Both the position numbers and the translations under genes were made by a program. From assembly GCA_964030785.1 (NCBI GenBank), contig OZ034971.1:39326804-39390803 (forward strand): a stretch of DNA of 64,000 nucleotides. Reading direction: 5' to 3'. Source of the stretch: Siderastrea siderea. Lineage: Eukaryota > Cnidaria > Anthozoa > Scleractinia > Rhizangiidae. Position 1 is the stretch's first letter. Each line of letters begins with the position of its first letter. Of the stretch, positions 61,728 through 64,000 are shown piece by piece. Under the pieces are notes generated by a model. It saw nothing but the letters and a program-made list of their open reading frames with translations. It did not search any database and had not been told where the DNA came from.

Positions 61728-64000
61728 TAAACCAACATTGAAAGGACAGGGAGACAGATTGTGTCCACCTAATGCGTCTAATACTGCAGTTTATGCCCCA
61801 GCAACGTTTTAATCACGGGTCAACGTAGCTCGGCGCTTAAATAGTTTTTGCTTCGTTGTCTCTGTCGCTTTTCTGTGCACTTTTTACGGACTTTAGACGG
61901 CAAAAGGAACGCTCTACGACGCAGCGGTTAATCTGCGGATAACACATGGAACTAACCAAAGCAACTGCGTAAACGACATTACCGACTGTGCTGCAAATGT
62001 ACTTCACGCTGCAAACAGGGAAAATATTTGCTGACGTCATGCATCAAACGTGTACCTTACTGGATTAAAGACGGTTCTACAGCAGCTATACTTTGCATAA
62101 CAACTGCTTTAGTTAACAGAGTGTGTATTCTATAAAATAAACGTCTGCCATCATAACCCAATCCGTATCTGTGTGAGTTGGTCGGCAAGTTTCCTTGCTT
62201 TGCATGGGCCAGTCAGTCCGACTATAAGCTCAAGAACTATGAAAGAAGGTAAGCGATTGAAAACGCTCCGAAAATGGGGATTTTGGAAACGCAGTCCAAA
62301 ATAAAGATTTCGTCGTTTATAAGTGCCCAGCAGAATTTAAAGATTTGTTGAGATTCAACCTTCCATTCTCGGGTTAACGATCGAAAACAAAGGTTTTGGA
62401 AAACGATGACATTGAACAGTAAACAAGTCAGTACAAAGTAGTCAAAGTAGCTTTTTTGAATGGAAGAAAAAAAAAGCGATTCACAAAGGAAAGAGGTGGA
62501 TGGGCCTTCATTTGTGATAAAATCCCAGGGTGTGCCTAGCCTGATTCTCAGACGGTCCGAGGTCCGCCTGAGAATCAGGCTAAAGGTGTGCCATGTATTG
62601 AACTGAACTGAAAGCTATCAGTTTTAATTACCTAACCATTTAGTTTTTTCATACTGCAGCTCGTTTCCATGACTTCAAAAAATAATGTTTCCTTGAACCT
62701 TTGCTAATTTTTTAGCTTAAACACTCCAACGTGTGTTAGCGGACCGTTTACCTAACGCACCTCCTCCTGCATGTATTCACCCTATCCACAAGTTCTTCTC
62801 TTCTAATGTCGAGTGGACTCATCCTCGCTTTCCTTTCCACCTTCTCCCCACCCCCAGTTGGTTTTACTTCCCACTTCCAATCGCGTGCAACTGAATTCTG
62901 AACTAAGAATACGTTATTAAAATACGAGTCCACTGTTACATGTGATACTTAAACGCTTACTGACATAAGATATCTAGAATACATTTGATATTCTAGTGTT
63001 GTATCTCTCGCGTAGTAATCAGTGAACTAAATCAGTATATAATATAGTTAAAGGTACCTTAAATTTTCCAGTAGTCAAAGGTGGTCTAAACGATTCCAAC
63101 TTGTATCTTGATCATGCTTAGCGTCAATATCTCAGAGATTTTAGTTTATTATTAAAAGGCCAAAACTGTTGAAGTGCGTTTGCCAATTTACCTTGTGAAA
63201 ATGGTATGAGTACGCTATTACACCCGTCTGCGATAACTTGCGATCAGAACCAAGTTTAGCAGTGGTCGAGTAACAGAAAATAAAAAAAAGCCATTAAAAA
63301 ATTCCGTCCGGTTGAAGATTGTAAAAAATAAATTCCAGTTGAGCGGTAGACATAGTAGGTGATCCGGCTGGTGGCGTTTAATTCGGGGTTTCCCCCAAAG
63401 CCCTCAGATGACGTAACACAATAACAAGTGTTTCCGCTTTTCTAGGAAAAGACTTTTACATACGTTCTGCGAAGACCGCTTGGGTAACAAAAATCTTAGC
63501 AAGAAATTAATTCCAATTATTTCCATTCACCCATCATGTTTCCCCAAAAGAAATACGATTGTCTTTCAAGGGAGATGCCTTAAGTTGTATTTAAAATGGA
63601 CAATCTTGTTGTTGTTGTTTTTACGTGATCTAGTCGCGAACTCATCTCCCGATGAACATTGCTGATTCCTAGAAACCAGGTTCACCTTTCCGAGAATTAG
63701 TTTTGCAGTATTGAAAATAAAGTTGTGGGAAATGAATAGTAAATTGCGGTTTCATTCGTCTCACTCCATCTGAATTCCTCATCAGTGGCCTCATGCTTTG
63801 GTATAAAAAAGGCTAATCGACAATTCGGCATCAAATCAAAGGCCCCTCAAACCGGTTGGGGGCGTGGATACTTCCTTATATTAACTAGATACTCACACTA
63901 TTTGCGGCCCCACTCTAACCTGACGTAGGGTACATTATGCATAGGCTCCTGTATAGATTTTGGCCATTTTGGTCTGAAATAGGGTGTGGTTTGTGATTCT
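61728..64000. other. non-coding unit sequence, unit 3, running off the window
   Basis: Counterpart of 14270-19230 without the L1-like LINE; the empty LINE site CGTCTGCGATAACTT is at 63225-63239. The module with GGTAGACATAGTAGGTGATC is at about 63343. Homology to the units continues to the last base, so a third NHL paralogue may follow beyond the window. Confidence 0.6.
62537..62584. mobile_element. 48-bp palindromic MITE (TAGCCTG...CAGGCTA), unit 3 only
   Basis: TAGCCTGATTCTCAGACGG pairs with CCGCCTGAGAATCAGGCTA. Flanking GGTGTGCC copies lie at 62529-62536 and 62585-62592. Unit 1 has the single GGTGTGCC at 15088-15095. It shares its ends and 8-bp duplication with the element at 26658. Confidence 0.85.

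Overview
The window is repeat-rich, intron-bearing eukaryotic (animal) DNA with no bacterial operons. The NHL-propeller protein family, the Penelope-like elements, the tRNA-like 247-bp tandem repeat, the tRNA-derived SINEs and the abundance of short inverted-repeat transposons resemble sequences I know from cnidarian, especially anthozoan (coral or anemone), genomes. That assignment is inference; no species is claimed.

Layout. 1-6.2 kb: a Penelope-like element relic broken by a MITE, a retroposed tRNA half and a 10-bp minisatellite. 6.2-12.0 kb: a decayed tyrosine-recombinase (DIRS/Ngaro-type) retrotransposon with Gag, RT-RNase H and recombinase exons, spliceosomal acceptor sites and split direct repeats at its 3' end. 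From 12 kb on the sequence is a set of tandem segmental duplications. Unit 1 (about 12.0-25.7 kb) and unit 2 (about 35.5-47.8 kb) are close sisters, offset by about 21.7-22.1 kb. Unit 3 (about 57.7 kb to the window end) is an older copy. Each unit starts with a broken flavoprotein oxidoreductase gene (NADPH oxidase/ferric reductase-like). Units 1 and 2 go on through an L1-like LINE, about 6.4 kb of non-coding sequence and an NHL-repeat gene on the minus strand. Unit 3 has the LINE-free empty site, which dates the LINE after the unit 3 split and before the unit 1/2 split.

Genes. The only long intact host gene is the NHL protein at 24824-26491 (555 aa): an N-terminal helical module and a six-bladed NHL propeller. 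Its unit 2 paralogue is split by a transposon with about 290-bp inverted repeats and 10-bp target duplications, which itself carries a piece of a Penelope-like retroelement. Between the two paralogues the loops before strand A and between strands B and C differ in clusters, while the A-B and C-D loops and the flanking DNA are almost unchanged. This is the pattern expected of a propeller with a diversifying binding face, and it is the main observation of this report.

Other highlights: a seven-copy tRNA-like array (53.1-55.0 kb) that sits as a block inside a 12-bp target-site duplication within a Penelope-like element, whose inverted arms hold a hammerhead-ribozyme-like motif; and several MITEs whose insertion is proven by empty sites in the sister units.
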